In this document: one piece after another, positions 48,809-63,329 of the stretch
How positions within the stretch are numbered: position 1 is the first letter of the stretch
Layout of the letters: each line of letters begins with the position of its first letter
Assembly: GCA_008638375.1 (NCBI GenBank)
Contig: CM018032.1
Span: forward strand, 54,852,882-54,916,881
Reading direction: 5' to 3'
Source: Nyssa sinensis
Lineage: Eukaryota > Streptophyta > Magnoliopsida > Cornales > Nyssaceae
DNA: 64,000 bases
The notes under the pieces: generated by a model
Told to the model about the DNA's origin: nothing
What the model saw: only the letters and a program-made list of their open reading frames with translations
Database searches by the model: none
Translations under genes and position numbers: made by a program

Positions 48809-50824
48809 GTTTGTATGTATCGGATCGAATTTTTAATAGATGGGATCATGTAAATTCATACTCAATCCGTTTAACAAATATTTTTATCGAATTCAAATCC
48901 GATTAGGATAAAAAAATTGTAGTCCATATCTGTTTTAAACGGATTGAATTTGAATCGGATTAGGATCAAGAAATTGTAATCCATATCATGTTAAACCATT
49001 AATTCATCTAAAAATTTAAGTTGAGATATTGTAACGTCAATATTTAATACTCTTAACACTCATATAATCGGATTCAACTCTAACTTTGTAATAAGATTAC
49101 TTACTGACAAAGCTAATTCATAGTTCTTAAATCTTAACCTTCTAATATATTTTTTTACCGTAATTACTTCTTAACATAAATTTTTTGTTTCATGCTAAAG
49201 ATGGGTGATATATATATATATAGATGTTTATTGCCAAACTTGTACGAGGCCATTTGTAGTTGTGCTGCTTCGAGCCCAGGGCTTATAAACATTGTACACA
49301 CATGCCTTCCCCATTTTGCAAAAGTAGATTTTATTTTTATTTTATTGTATTTTGCATGATTTAGTTTGCTTATTTATTTATATTTGTCCCTCTTTGCATC
49401 ACCTTGCACATGCTTGTTTTCAAACATTACGGCTACATTTTATATTATAATTTATATTATTTTCATTAATGTTGTATATTATTTTTTATTTTCACGTGTG
49501 ATTATTTATCTGGGACATTCCAATGCATAAACTTTGCCGAACTAGTAAAAAAATTAATAAAATTGTGGGCTATCATGTAGGTCTAAGCAACCATAATTGG
49601 TGCTATCAATGTTACTTAATGTAGTGATCAAATATTTAATACAACTTGTGAAGTTGGATGTTCACACCACATTATCCTACATATATTATTTTATGTCAAA
49701 ATTTATAAAGGAATAAATTTATAATTTTCATGCTATTTTTTTTCTTGATTTAATTATTTTAAAAAAAATTAAAATTAACATTATATAGATATGAGAAAAA
49801 ATAGAAAATGATTTTTTTCTTTTCTTTTTTTTCTAATTAAATCAACATATCAAAGAGAAGCCTTGAAAATAAGAACTATACATATATATATATATATGTA
49901 TGTATGTAAATAAAAGAGAATGTCACACACACATGAACCAAAGTTGAATAAAGATCAATAAAATGTAGGAACAAACACACCCACTTAAGATGGAGGGTGG
50001 TTGTGTAAGAAAGGGTAAAACTATTTTTACTTAAAAATTTTATTACATTGATTTGGCGGTAAAATATTGATTTAATATCACATCATACAACATTGTTTAT
50101 TCGTCTGTCTAAAAACTTTTGGTTAAAAAAAAATCGTCAATCTCAACACATTATGTAAAAGAGAAAAATAAAGAGAGTCAATCTCACTATATTGATAAAA
50201 AAAAAAATAATTAATTTATCAAATTATCAAAGCCGCCCAGTATCATTATTTGTTCATTCTCGGAAAAAAAAATAAAGTTTATTAAATTTTCACAAAAATG
50301 AGAAGAAGTGGAGTTAATATTAATTTAATACCATCAACTGATAGGCTAAAAAAATAAGAAAAAACTCAAAGTCACAGGCTAATATGTTGAAATGATGAAA
50401 CAAAAATCTATCAGTTTCTTGGAATGAGTGAACCCCCAAAGCTGTGCCATGTGAACGAAATCATTTCATGCCATGAAAAGTAGAAGACTTCAAATTATTT
50501 ATTGTGGACCCCAATTTTTGGGCAATTAATAACCAATTGATTAAGTGATTATTGTTAAATGCTTCCCATTATCTTAGGAACATATGGAATTGAATGACAA
50601 CACTGGGTTGGTCCAAGGGTCCACTGGATTCTTGGAGCTAGCACACTTTTTCAAGCTTTAAGAAACATATATAGTTGAGCACTGTTTGGAGGATTGGCCT
50701 TTCAACATAGTTAATAATTAGCACACTTGTCCTTCAGTTTTCCCTTTTTAGGAATTGTATACTGGGACAAATATTGGTAAATTAGCCTTTTGATATTGTG
50801 ATGATTTGGATTTTGGGAACTCAA

Positions 50825-50864
<40 letters not shown>

Positions 50865-51093
50865 GAGGTTACGTGGGCATAGAAACTAACAGATAGAAGC
50901 TTACAAAATTTTGATTAAAACTAAGACTACACCACATGGGTGGGTTTAGAAAATTATGATTATAAAGTGGTTAACAGACAAACATCAACTTGGCTACATC
51001 ATCATATAATATAAACAGTGGAGTACGAAGTCCGGATCACTTTCTGTGTCATAGGATGGTCCTTTAAATGGAGGAAGAAATGAAGGGTGAATG

Positions 51094-51095
51094 TC

Positions 51096-51149
<54 letters not shown>
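51094..51149. repeat. Compound (TA)n(GA)n microsatellite
   Basis: A TA run of about 22 bp passes directly into a GA run of about 33 bp. Confidence 0.92.
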
Positions 51150-51155
<6 letters not shown>

Positions 51156-54100
51156 TATATAGGAAGAAATTCGGGAAGTACAAATTCACTTGTTATATCT
51201 CAATCAGTCTTAAAAGGAGTTGAAAAAATAATAGATAGCACTCAAAAGCAAAGATAATGAATTTCCTTCTTATCCTTTGCAGCGTGGATTTGGACCTCAA
51301 ACAATGACCCTTGCCCAAACTTGCACTGGGGTCTTGAGTTAGCAAATCCATCAGACAAATTCAATCTAAATCCTAAGATTGGATATTTTGTTAAGAGGCT
51401 CAAATCTATGGATTTGAAGTACAAACAAGTCATAAATATGGATCCATGGAATCAATTAATTCCACGAATTACGCCATATCATATATTACAAGCAAAGGCG
51501 TGAATATTTCAGAGAATATAATTCTCCATCACATGCAAATGAGAGAGGTGTATTCACTTTTGTTTACCTACCAAAAAGTATTTCACCTCCGAGGGCAAAG
51601 TTAGAAAAAAAAAATTGGAAGAAAAAATTTTATTTTTCATGTAAATTTTTTTTGAGGGCTACATTTATACGTAAAGAAATATTTCTTATGTAAATTTTAG
51701 AAGGGATCTTTTTTTTTCTAAGAATTTTCTTAAAATTTACATATAATTTCTTTTAAACAAAATTGAAGCAATCCCACACTTCCACCCTTGCTCACATTGT
51801 ATAAAGTTGATGGGTATGTGCCGCTAGTCTTTTTTTTGTTTTCAGCAATAATAGACATCTCACTTTAATTGTCACACCTTGTAACCCACTCTCTCACAAG
51901 AGTGGGACGGGTTCCACTTTTCGTGGGGCTACCCTCAAGATTTGCACCTGCCAATCCTAAGTCCAAAAGACGCCTCCTCTAAAAAAAGTATCCTATAACA
52001 TATTTATAAATTTATTATAAATATTGTCCGCATCTGATTTGAATTGCTTAAATTATCTAATATTATCTCAAGGGGAGAGAGAGAGAGAGAGAGGGTGTGG
52101 GTCTTTCTATTATAGAGATTTGTCTCTTAGGAATGTGATCTCGGGGATGGGCATTTGATTTAGGTCATAATTTACAAAGGTGATGCCAGGTAGGTCCATG
52201 CATTTATTGTCTTCCCAACCTAGTGTCCAAATCACATGTCTATGGAAAGATGTCAACAAAACATTGTGTAGTCTTACTTAACAAATAGTATAGACACAGG
52301 TAGTAATTGCTTTAGCTTCTTGCCTCCACCATGTCTTGGGCTCTCATAGAATCATATGGGGCTCAAGGTTTCCCCCCCGTCTGGGTTGATTTTTTTCATT
52401 CAGAAAAATTTATGCAATGTAGATATCAAAGAAGTGAAGTAGATCAAGTGGTGGATTATGAAACAGAGGGAGGAAGGAAGTTTAAATCTAAGTCAAATTG
52501 TCTAGTGATTTTAATTATAAATGCTTTTAAAAGATATTTTGACGACGATTACCTCAACATAAGTGTATCTAAAAACTTTTCTATTTGATTCAAAATGTTC
52601 AAGGGTCAAAATTCACTGCTTTGTTATGTATTTCAAGCTATTTTCAGCCAAATTCGGGAGTTTAGGCCTTTAATTGTACGTTTTTGTCATTTTAAAACAA
52701 TAATAATTTTTCATTTACTTCGTGTTTGATTGAGTTATCGTTTGTAGAAAATTTCTTTCTTGTCTATCTAGTTTTCAGTTTTGGGCACAATTTAAATTTG
52801 CCCTAATTTTTATTTTTCTGAAATTTTCTATTATTGCCTAGTTTCAATAAGATTTGCTTACTAATTGTGATTTCCTAATCAACTTAGTAATTTCCAATCT
52901 ATTTAAGTATTATATAAGTGACATCTATTCTTTAATTTTTATTTATAATATTTAGATTTCGTTTTAGAGAATTTATTTTCTTATATTTGTTATTGATTTT
53001 ACTTAGAAATTTGACGTGATCAATTTCTATTCATATTCTGTGTTGTGTAAAGAAAAAAATGATAATGTTGAAAAACTTTCGAGCAATGTTATCATCAGAA
53101 AATTTAAAATTATTTATTATAATTTTGAACAATTTTTTTTTTTTTAATTGTGCCAGCCACATCAGGAATGATGGACGGTATGGTTATTAATTTGAAAATT
53201 TAGGATACAATTTCAAAGCCATTACTCTTCACATCAGTTATGTTGGAGCCATTAAGCTAGTATTTTTCAGTGTTTTGGAACCATTAAAATGACAAAGAGC
53301 TTAATTAAAGCATACAATCATTTCAATGAAATATTCAAAAGTTACTCCATTATGTTACTAAAGCTATGTTGGGATCAGTTTTTTTAACACATTTAATGTA
53401 TTTTGAGACCCTCAATCGCACTTAGATTATGAGAATTTTAGAATGGAATTTTAAATCACATTTATTGACTACAAATTTTCCATTAAATATATATTTGAAT
53501 GGACAGTAGTGTTTCTGAGTTCAAATCAGATTTTTTTAATATCTAAATATTTGTTTCGACATTTTCAAAACGCCTATTTAGACGTTTCCAAATCCAAATG
53601 CCTGTTTCGAAAAAGTTCTAGTGAGGGACTTTTTTCGAACTCTCGTTTCAAAAATATTCATTTTCTATTTATATAACACAGGTCAACACTTTTAACAGTT
53701 CATTCAAATATTGAAATATAATTTAAACTCATTTCAGATTCATTCATTCAAACACTCAAAGCTTAAATCAAATTATAATTTTTTAAACCATACTTTTTTA
53801 CTGTTCATCCAAACGAGTACTAAGTGCAATTTGGTTAAGCTGGTAATCTAACTTTTTCTATTAAGTTAGTCAAGTCTATTATAAATGTTTGATTTGATAG
53901 TTGTTAAGTACTTTTGAACAGCTTACTTAAACATCCAACTGATTAACTCAAGCAACACTTTTACATATACACCATTCAATCAAACATAACACTAAACAAG
54001 ACTCGCATATTGATAGGATAACTTTAGTGAGAGACCTCGATAGGCCTTATCTAACTGATCGAGCCATCCTCTCTTGTTTGAGCATGAAATAATTTGAGAC

Positions 54101-56044
54101 GTTTGTCAAGATGCTCCTTTTGAGAGCATCAAACTGATGGACTATGTCTGCAATGGAGAACCGCAAAATAGTACAATTTTGGGTTTCTAAATCAATCATA
54201 TTATTGTTAATAATGATTTATCTCTATCTAAAGTCTAAACTTTATCCTAATTATGTAAGGTTCATTGTACAAAAACCAACCTTCGAGTCTATTTTGACAA
54301 GAACCAGACTCTCATTTATAAGACTTTCCACATTCTATTGTCAAATACTTTGTCCTGTGCTGTTATAAACTTCCCCTTTCAATGCAATGCCAAAAACATA
54401 TAGCCATTATGAGCCATCTTCGTCTAGCTAGGCAAAGGAAAATGAAAGATCAACAATTGGAATCTTACAAGTTTCATACTTTACAAATAGAAGTTCGTGT
54501 GCGCGTGTGTTTCAAAAAAAGACCCAGAAGTGTTACGAGGTTAGGTGTGTAAATGGGGTGAGTATGAAACGGGACATCCCTTTCCTAAAACCTCCCCGTT
54601 TAGGATAAACCTTTCTTAGTTCCGTTCCGTCCTGCCTCAACTATTATCTTATACCCATCCTATCTCGCTCCATTCTGCTTTGTTTATACTAAATTTATTT
54701 TTCTTATTTTTAAGAAATAATAAAATAAGAAAAACTATATATATTTTTTAGTATTATTAGTCAACAATTGTGTATATTCATGTATAGATTAAGTATTTTA
54801 AAATATATATAAGGCGCATTTATGTAATTTCATAGTATAATCAAGGCAGAGCAGGTATAAACATGTCTTTTTTGCCAAATCTATTCCTAGCTCTATCAAA
54901 TTTCAACTTCTTTTTTCAAACCCATCTCTATCCTGTTTATATACTTGTCAAACCCATCTCATTAAAGACAAGACAGTACAAATTACTCAAAAACTCAATC
55001 CATTAACATCTCAATCTGAGGTTGCTGTCAATAGGTTAGGATAAGTGCATTTTCTCGAACAATGAAAAGTGTTTTGGACCATGTGGGGGGCCTCTTTATA
55101 GAGAACATAGGTTGAATATATGACCTGAGAAATATATAATAAATTGGGCTATGTGGGTCAGTTACAGAGATAAAAGGGTTGTCACTAACAAAGACCACCG
55201 GCCTATATGTCATGGGCATATGAATCAAGAGGGCTATGCCATTAAACATTGTGTCTATTAGAGGTCCTCATGTCCACATGCTTTTGGAAGATGTTACAAA
55301 ACATTAGGTTGTTCTAATTGACAAAGGGTAGGAGACATGCTTGAAAGCTGCTTCACCAACCACCATTATGCTATGTATCTGACTCAAAAACATTATATAC
55401 ATGCGTATATACATAAGGTTTTCAAATCTTAGACAATTCAGCTAGCTTTATCAAGTTATCTATGACAATGAACTTTTTTGATGTGATATTTGATTCCCTA
55501 ATCCTTAAGACCACATCCTCTACATCCATTTCGTCCCTATCTCCTTCTCAAAAAAAGAAAAAGAAATAAAAGTTCACTTTGGAAATGGACTGTTTATGTT
55601 TGGGGTTGATAAACAAAGTGACCAAAAAATAATGTAAAAATAAACATGCGAGCCTTATTTTCTTGAGTTCTATTAATTTTGATTTTTAATCATTTTCACT
55701 TCGTGATCATAGTTATTAGTGTATTATGGCCCGTTTGGTGGGGCGATTTGGAACTGTAGTTAGACATTTTGTAGTCTAAATCGTACTTAACTTACTTTGG
55801 CCTCATTTAGTTGGACTTTTAAAATACAATTTTGAATCGTAATTTTGGTCCAAATTGCATTTAACTCAAAAGATGTTCAGCCTTGTTTATTCCTAACTGC
55901 ACCTTAGGCTCGTTTTGAGTGTTAAATCTTTGATCATGTTTTTTTTTTTGTAAATATTATGCTTATGCCATCAAACCAAGTTGCCATCTTATTCCCAAAT
56001 ATTCTAAAAATTCCTTTTATGTCCTATACTTTTATTTTAAGGTT

Positions 56045-56519
56045 TAAATTACACTCATTTCTCTTAAGATTTATGATAATTATACTGATTTTTTCTGAAA
56101 TTTTTGAAATTGCGCTGACTTTTTCTATTATACTTGACAATATACAAATACTCACCTCCAGTAAATTTTTTCTTTAAAATGACAAAACTATTTCATTTTT
56201 ATGTTTTTTTTTTCAATTTTTAAATTTTGACCATTTTTTATTTATTTTTTTATTTTCTAAATAAATATTGATTAAAACTTTAAATTTATTTATATATAAA
56301 AAAAATCTTTTACAAGAGTTAGAAAAAAAAATTGCTCAAAATTGAAAAAATGCAAAACAAATATATATATATATAAGGGATAGTTTTGTTATTTTGGTTA
56401 AAAATCTTAATTGATGTGGAGGTATTTGTATATTGTCAGGAAAAGTTGGTGTAATTTTATAAATTTAAAAAAAAATCAATTTAATTGTCAAAATTTTTAA
56501 AGATGATCAGTGTAATTTT
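56045..56519. mobile_element. Inverted-repeat element, related to the one in NAC intron 5
   Basis: The left edge AAATTACACTCATTTCTCTT and right edge AAAGATGATCAGTGTAATTT are inverted repeats. Internal pairs include ACAATATACAAATACTCACC on the left against GGAGGTATTTGTATATTGTC on the right, and AAAATGACAAAACTATTTC against ATAGTTTTGTTATTTT. The arms are about 150 bp. It is non-coding. Confidence 0.6.
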
Positions 56520-56639
56520 TTTTTTCTTTTTTTTTTAAAATACCTTTTGATTAAGGGGAGCCCCTCCCCCGTGCAATGGCCCACTTACATGTAGTGTTTA
56601 AATTGCGAAAGTTGTGTAATAGCATAAATTTGAACACAC

Positions 56640-56720
56640 CAAGTCTTAGGTACGGTTCGCCCAACAGTACTTGAGACTCGTTTTTTCTACCAATTACGCT
56701 TAGCCTTAGGCAGGTGGACT
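56640..56720 (-). repeat. Truncated copy of the SINE seen in the GST intron
   Basis: The wording TACGGTTCG, AGTACTTGAGACTCG and CTACCAA follows the same order as 58722-58765 in the GST intron. The tRNA-like head is missing, so this is a fragment. Confidence 0.45.
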
Positions 56721-57764
56721 ATATGTCCTATATATAGATATATATATATATATACACATATTTATAATTAAATATATCCATATAATTAAAGATATTTATT
56801 TAAATAATTGATATTTAATCTTGTTTATATTTAATCTTATATTTGTATATAAAATTGATAATATATATTTAATATTAAAATAAATAAATCCTTATTTTTA
56901 TTGTTATATATCTTTGTTAATGGTAAAGATAATATAATTTTAAAAATATAAAATATTGTCAAACACACAATTTGATATTCAAAGAGTAGAAAGATATTTC
57001 ATTCTCTTTAATTACTTATTAACCATGCATTCAAACATTCAAATATCATTTTTGATATACTTAAAAAATACATTTATCCAAACAATTAACATGCAATTTA
57101 ACTCAATTAATATTTTTATATTATTAATCAATTTATTTAACTGTTTAACTCGAATAATACTCTTACACTACTCAAATCAAATAAGTATTGTATCATCTTT
57201 ATAACCGATCGATATGGCAGCAACCGCTTGGCACGTTGAACAAAATATGGGATGCATTTTGAAGTGGGTTAGGCATTCATCAAATATATATATATATATA
57301 TATAGGTGAACACAATTTCCTTTCCAATGACATGCCTTTAGGTTTTAGGTCTCCTCCATATTATTGAAGCAGACTCTCCAAAGAGATTTTCTCTCTACAT
57401 ATTGTAATGTTTTCTTCTTTTTGTAAAGATTATCCTTTTCAATAAATTAAAAAAAAAAAACATAGATAGAAAAACACACACTTGGTGTCATTTTTCTAAG
57501 GATGATTTTTCATACATCATTAACATTAGCACATGCTGAGAACAAATCGTTAAAGGGGCATGACTGCACTCATTTTCCACCACTTCTTTGTTTTCTCCTC
57601 TAGTAAAACAACAAAGGAAAATTATTATTTCCCCTTATTCATATCCTCTAGTGAGAGAGACAGACCAAACACCAACCAAAGGAAAAGTACAAAAAGGGAG
57701 TCAGAGGGGGAACAGTTTCAACCACAACATGAAAATTCGGAAACATGGATGCATCCAATTTCCC

Positions 57765-59278
<1,514 letters not shown>

Positions 59279-59348
59279 CTATATATGTATACTGATCTCT
59301 ATAGCTATATGTTACCTCTTTGTTGAATATGAGTAAGAGAGGTTGGTG

Positions 59349-59356
59349 TATATATA
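59349..59356 (-). promoter_or_regulatory. Probable TATA box of the GST gene
   Basis: TATATATA on the minus strand lies 83 bp upstream of the ATG, leaving room for a 5' UTR of about 50 nt. It is the clearest TATA in the upstream 150 bp. Confidence 0.5.
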
Positions 59357-59825
59357 GAAGAGATGTACAGCTAAGAATTGAGATTCCAATGAAGTCTTTT
59401 TGGTTGCTTCGCCAAAGGAGCCTTGGTATTGTCATTCCCAAGTGCCAAACTGGTGTAAGGCAACCTATAGAATATGTTGGAAGAGTTTTGAGCCTAATGC
59501 CGCCAACTTTGAGTGCATAAATAAATAAATTTCAGTGAGGTATGATAGTGCATCACCTGATTTAGCAATAGATGGTTTTCTAAAATCAAAGTTAAATTAT
59601 AAAATGTGAGTTCATACTTGTCATTTATTTCTTGCCAGAGGAGAAAATTAGGAGTAAATTTAGCAGAAAACGACCGACCTAATTTGTGTGGAGAATTGAT
59701 TTTTCGTGGCTTCACGAAAGTTTACTTTGTCGTGAATCCAAGAGCCACTAGAAATGAACTACTGCTTCATTGGATGAAGATGATGATTGGAGATTCTTGC
59801 CTATTAAAAAAAAATTAGTTTGTCA

Positions 59826-60055
59826 TTGAATTTGAAATTCAGTTTAATCAACTAATAAATAGTCTAATACTATATAAAAAAAATTAAACTATTCAAACTT
59901 AGCTTACGATCAGTTCATTCAAAATTAACTCGAGAAATTAATAAGTCAAGTTTGAATACAATTTAACACTCATTTATTTTAATAAGTTGAGTTTAAACAA
60001 TCCGCTACTCGATTCAACTCGACTCGACTCAAATCATTTAAAACCCTCACTCGAC
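59826..60055. repeat. Dispersed repeat R1, partial copy 3
   Basis: It shares TAATACTATATAAAAAAAAT, TTTGAATACAATTTAACACT and TTTTAATAAGTTGAGTTTAAA with the other two copies, in the same order. The start of the unit is missing. Confidence 0.55.
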
Positions 60056-60539
60056 TTGTTTACAATTACCACACCTAGTTCTCAAGGTATAAATTGGAAT
60101 GGGTCAACCCACCCGGCCCCATATGAAATACGACTCACTAGAAGGCCATGCTCAAGCTTGCTTTGTGGGTTCGTGCAGGGCTTGGCATTCACAAGCCTGC
60201 TTCAAGATTGAGCACGACCCAACCCAACCCAAATAAAACTTTAGGAAATTGTGGCCATGCCAGGCCAAAAGTAAAACTGAAAAAATTAATAAACAGTTTA
60301 AATAAAAAAAAAAAAAACACTAATCAGGTTGCTGAGTTGGACAGGGCTGATTATTTTTTTGTCTTACACATGGTATAGCCCAGCCCGTCACTCATTTGTG
60401 GTAGCCCAGCCCAATTCAGTGGCACTGATAATTTTCCCTTTCATAGTTTTGCCCTTTGGCACCACTATTCAGATCTAACCATCATTCCATCACTAAGTCA
60501 TTGAATAAAATGTTCACAAATAGAAAAATTATGTTGTCA

Positions 60540-61480
60540 CTATTCCTCTCACAATCAATTCAAGGTAGAGGTGTAAAGTGAGTCATGCATGACACGAGCA
60601 CAACACGACTGAAAGAGGCAGGGTAAGTTTGACATGTGAGTTAGACTTGACACAACATGAGCCTACGAGTTGTGTCACGTTTGCCCTTCGAAGCCCACAG
60701 CCCAGACACCGCACAGTCCACGAAAAGCACGGTACGGCCCGCCTAGCCCACGTATGCAGATTGCCTCCCTGTTTTGATTGTAAATGCTTCCAATTATCTT
60801 TTTTCCCTTCCAAAACCATATAAATGTATAATTTGTGGTCATTTTATTAATTTAGATAAAATTTAAAATTGAAATTTTATCCTTCTCAACATATAACGGT
60901 TAGTTTTAAGGATGAAATTAAAATTTTAGTTACTAAATTTTTTTTTATAAATACTATACACCTCATTTTATTTTTCTCACCAATTCACTCACATTCACTG
61001 TACATTACAATTTTTTCTACAAACTCTCTCATTTAGTTTGTTTGTATTTGTGCTTCACAAGCATATAGTGGTAACTATATGCTTAACAGTAATAAGTTTG
61101 TGAAGCTCTTGTAGCAAGGAGAATGTTTGATGTTTATTTTCTATTATTATGTAACAAATAATTATTATACTAATAAATTATTTGATTAATAAACTAACTA
61201 TTATACTAATAAATAATAACATAAACAAAAAAAAAAAATACTAAACACCAAAAAAATTAATAATTTTGAAAATAAATAAAAAAGTTGAAAAAATATCATC
61301 AACTTAGGATTTAGAAGGAAAAAAAAAAAAGTAAGACAAATGAGGGGGGAAAAAATAAAACCTTGGCAAGTTAGGTAGCCGACACGACCCGTTTCGTAAG
61401 TAGATCGGCACGACCTGGCTTGTTGGCACTAATGGGCCTCCTCGAAAGCACCCCGGCCCATTTGACAGCTCTCGCAAATT
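60540..61480. repeat. Dispersed repeat with CACGAC-rich ends
   Basis: The left part reads AGGTGTAAAGTGAGTCATGC then GACACGAGCACAACACGACT. The right part reads CCGACACGACCCGTTTCGTA then CGGCACGACCTGG. GC-rich edges around an AT-rich core of about 500 bp are typical of a non-autonomous plant element. No transposase is seen. Confidence 0.45.
61052..61106. repeat. Double-arm hairpin
   Basis: Outer arms GCTTCACAA (61052-61060) and TTGTGAAGC (61098-61106) enclose inner arms GCATATAGT (61061-61069) and ACTATATGC (61074-61082) around a GGTA loop, with a 15-nt bulge on one side. Confidence 0.8.
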
Positions 61481-61881
61481 TCCAACCTAATGGATTGTGG
61501 GGAAAAAAATATAACAATGTCGACCCTTCTGTGGCAATGTTTGGACAGTGTTATATATACAGAAGATTTTATTTTATTTTTTTATTTTTTATACAGAAGA
61601 TTTTATTGCGGACAAAAAAGGGTAACAATCTTGACCCCTTTGTCAAACCTCTCATATCAGAGATATGATTGGAAATATGAAAAAGATTTACCTCACTGTA
61701 ATGTGTGGAATACGATGAATGATTCCCATTTTTGAATCCCAATTACCTGTAATATCCTGATTTGGGTTTATTTAATTTAATTTTTTTTGTTTCATGTATT
61801 TAAAATGGTAATTCTAAGATTTTCAATCAATCATCCCGATTTGTTTCCATTTCTAATGATTAATGAAGCTAATTGTTTTTC

Positions 61882-61893
61882 TATAAGTATAAA
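61882..61893 (+). promoter_or_regulatory. Possible TATA box of the HMA gene
   Basis: TATAAGTATAAA lies 115 bp upstream of the proposed ATG, leaving a 5' UTR of about 80 nt. Support is positional only. Confidence 0.4.
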
Positions 61894-61996
61894 CCCTCTC
61901 CTAGTCTAACCTTCTTCAACACTGCCTTCATCTTCAAAGAAACACTTCCATCACCTATTTCAATCTTCGGTTGCAACACCTCATTAGTGATTTTCA

Positions 61997-62373
61997 ATGG
62001 ATTCCATTGCAGAAATGGTTATACTTTCTCCTTCATTACATATATATATACACATGCATTTAATGTTTGTATTTATAAATACAAGTATATAGATGATTAT
62101 GTTAATTGGGTATGCAAAAAATTTATTCCTGGGTATTATGGTTTTTTTGCAGGGTTGCCTTCTGAAAGTGAATGCCCAATGCGATTCGTGTAAGATGCAT
62201 GTGATTGAAGTGCTGCGTTCCATTTGTGGTAATATCCTTTTTGTTTCATATTTTCCATTATGTATGTCTAGTTATATATCAATGGCTATGAGCATAGTTA
62301 TCAGATTTGATGCATGTTATTGAAGTGTAGCATTCCATTTGTGGTAATATCCTTTTCGTTTCATGTTTTCCAA

Positions 62374-62404
<31 letters not shown>

Positions 62405-63329
62405 CAATGCATATATGGCTATGACAATAGTTATTAAAATTGTAATCGACAATGAATCGGCGAAAATTTTGATTCACGATTCACTGATTCAATTAGTAGT
62501 TTAATCGGTTTTATAAGTTACAAGAAATGTGTGAAAATTGATATAAAATGGATGAAATTCTGACCGTTGATATTCGATAGCATATCTCATATAGCTAAAT
62601 TGGCATATATGATATGGCCAATGTATAGTACTGAAGTTTTATTATAATCTCGCCTATACATAAAAATTAGGGTTTTGTCACCTTAATTTACTATTTTATT
62701 ATGAATTATCACGTTATTTACAAAATTTTCATGGAATGAATTTACTATTTTATTTCGAAAATTGTGAGTTATTTACAAAATTGCCATTGAACATTTGACA
62801 GATGCATTTTTTTGTCAAGTTTTAAAAAAAAAAATTAGCTAAAATAAATTACCATATCATTTTTGTTATAAGCTCTCATTTTTTCAAACTTTTATTTTGT
62901 ATCCGATGTGGGATGAATAAATTGTACGTGTGCATTTATAAATCTTATACCATTTATTACGAATAGTTAAAAACTTAACATGTCCGGTTCATTGATGGTG
63001 TATATAACTATATATTTGATTCTTATTTTTTGTGTTTTAATTGTTGTGCAGGAGTCTATTCTGTGACTATAGATGGAAAAGAAGGGACGGTAAAAGTTAC
63101 TGGTGAAGTGGATCCAAGCGTGCTCATGAGGGCGTTAGCGAAAACGGGAAAACATGCAGAGTTGGTGTGGGTCAAGCTCACAAGTTCAGCCAAGACCAGA
63201 GGTTATGCCAACAACAAATATGGTTCATATGGTTATGCGGCATTGCCTCAACCTCATCCAAGCCTACAACACTACCCGCCGAGAAGGCCACATATTGAAT
63301 ATCCATGGTACAACACAAACTACCACTAG
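61997..63329 (+). CDS. HMA-domain metal-binding protein (plant heavy-metal-associated type), no CaaX box
   Basis: Proposed exons 61997-62017, 62153-62228 and 63052-63329 give 375 nt and 124 aa. The HMA domain fills residues 8 to about 75: CLLKVNAQCDSCKMHVIEVL with the metal-binding pair Cys17 and Cys20, then GVYSVTIDGKEGTVKVTGEV and the helix PSVLMRALAKTGKHAELVWV. Such domains bind copper, zinc or similar ions in small cytosolic or membrane-tethered plant proteins. The tail is rich in Tyr, Pro and His and ends YNTNYH, so the isoprenylation box found in HIPP proteins is absent. Exons 2 and 3 are firm. Exon 1 (MDSIAEM) is inferred from phase, an in-frame upstream stop at 61988 and a weak GTTATA donor. 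Intron 2 (62229-63051) carries a duplicate of half of exon 2. Confidence 0.82.
62194..62430 (+). repeat. Tandem duplication of the 3' half of HMA exon 2 plus its donor site
   Basis: Unit 1 starts at 62194 (GATGCATGTGATTGAAGTG) and unit 2 at 62309 (GATGCATGTTATTGAAGTG), an offset of 115 bp. Both contain TTCCATTTGTGGTAATATCC, so the splice donor is copied, and both continue into intron (TTTCAT-TTTTCCA, ATATATCAATG, GGCTATGA). Unit 2 has a TAG in the copied reading frame and lacks the CxxC part, so it is a decayed pseudo-exon. Confidence 0.85.

Larger units (their letters stand above)
43503..57764. other. 14.3-kb region without a supported gene
   Basis: The first few hundred bases are the CT/GA-rich 5' UTR and promoter of the PRAF gene, and the last few hundred hold the GST 3' UTR. 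Listed separately are a palindrome at 43915-44002, repeat R1 copy 2, microsatellites at 48640-48695 and 51094-51149, and an inverted-repeat element at 56045-56519. Other contents are (TA)n at 45226-45248, 48783-48808, 50828-50858 and 57282-57303, (GA)n at 52075-52094, and diverged T/A-rich dispersed repeats (for example 47150-47460). Open frames at 51242-51503 and 52331-52588 have no recognisable family. Confidence 0.55.

Noticed and set aside
51242..51503. Overlapping open frames on both strands with less AT-rich sequence
   Set aside because: No domain, no exon partners and no family recognised in either direction. It may be a gene fragment, but I cannot support it.
52331..52588. 85-codon open frame on the plus strand
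   Set aside because: No similarity recognised, no adjoining exon found, and the composition matches the flanking non-coding DNA.
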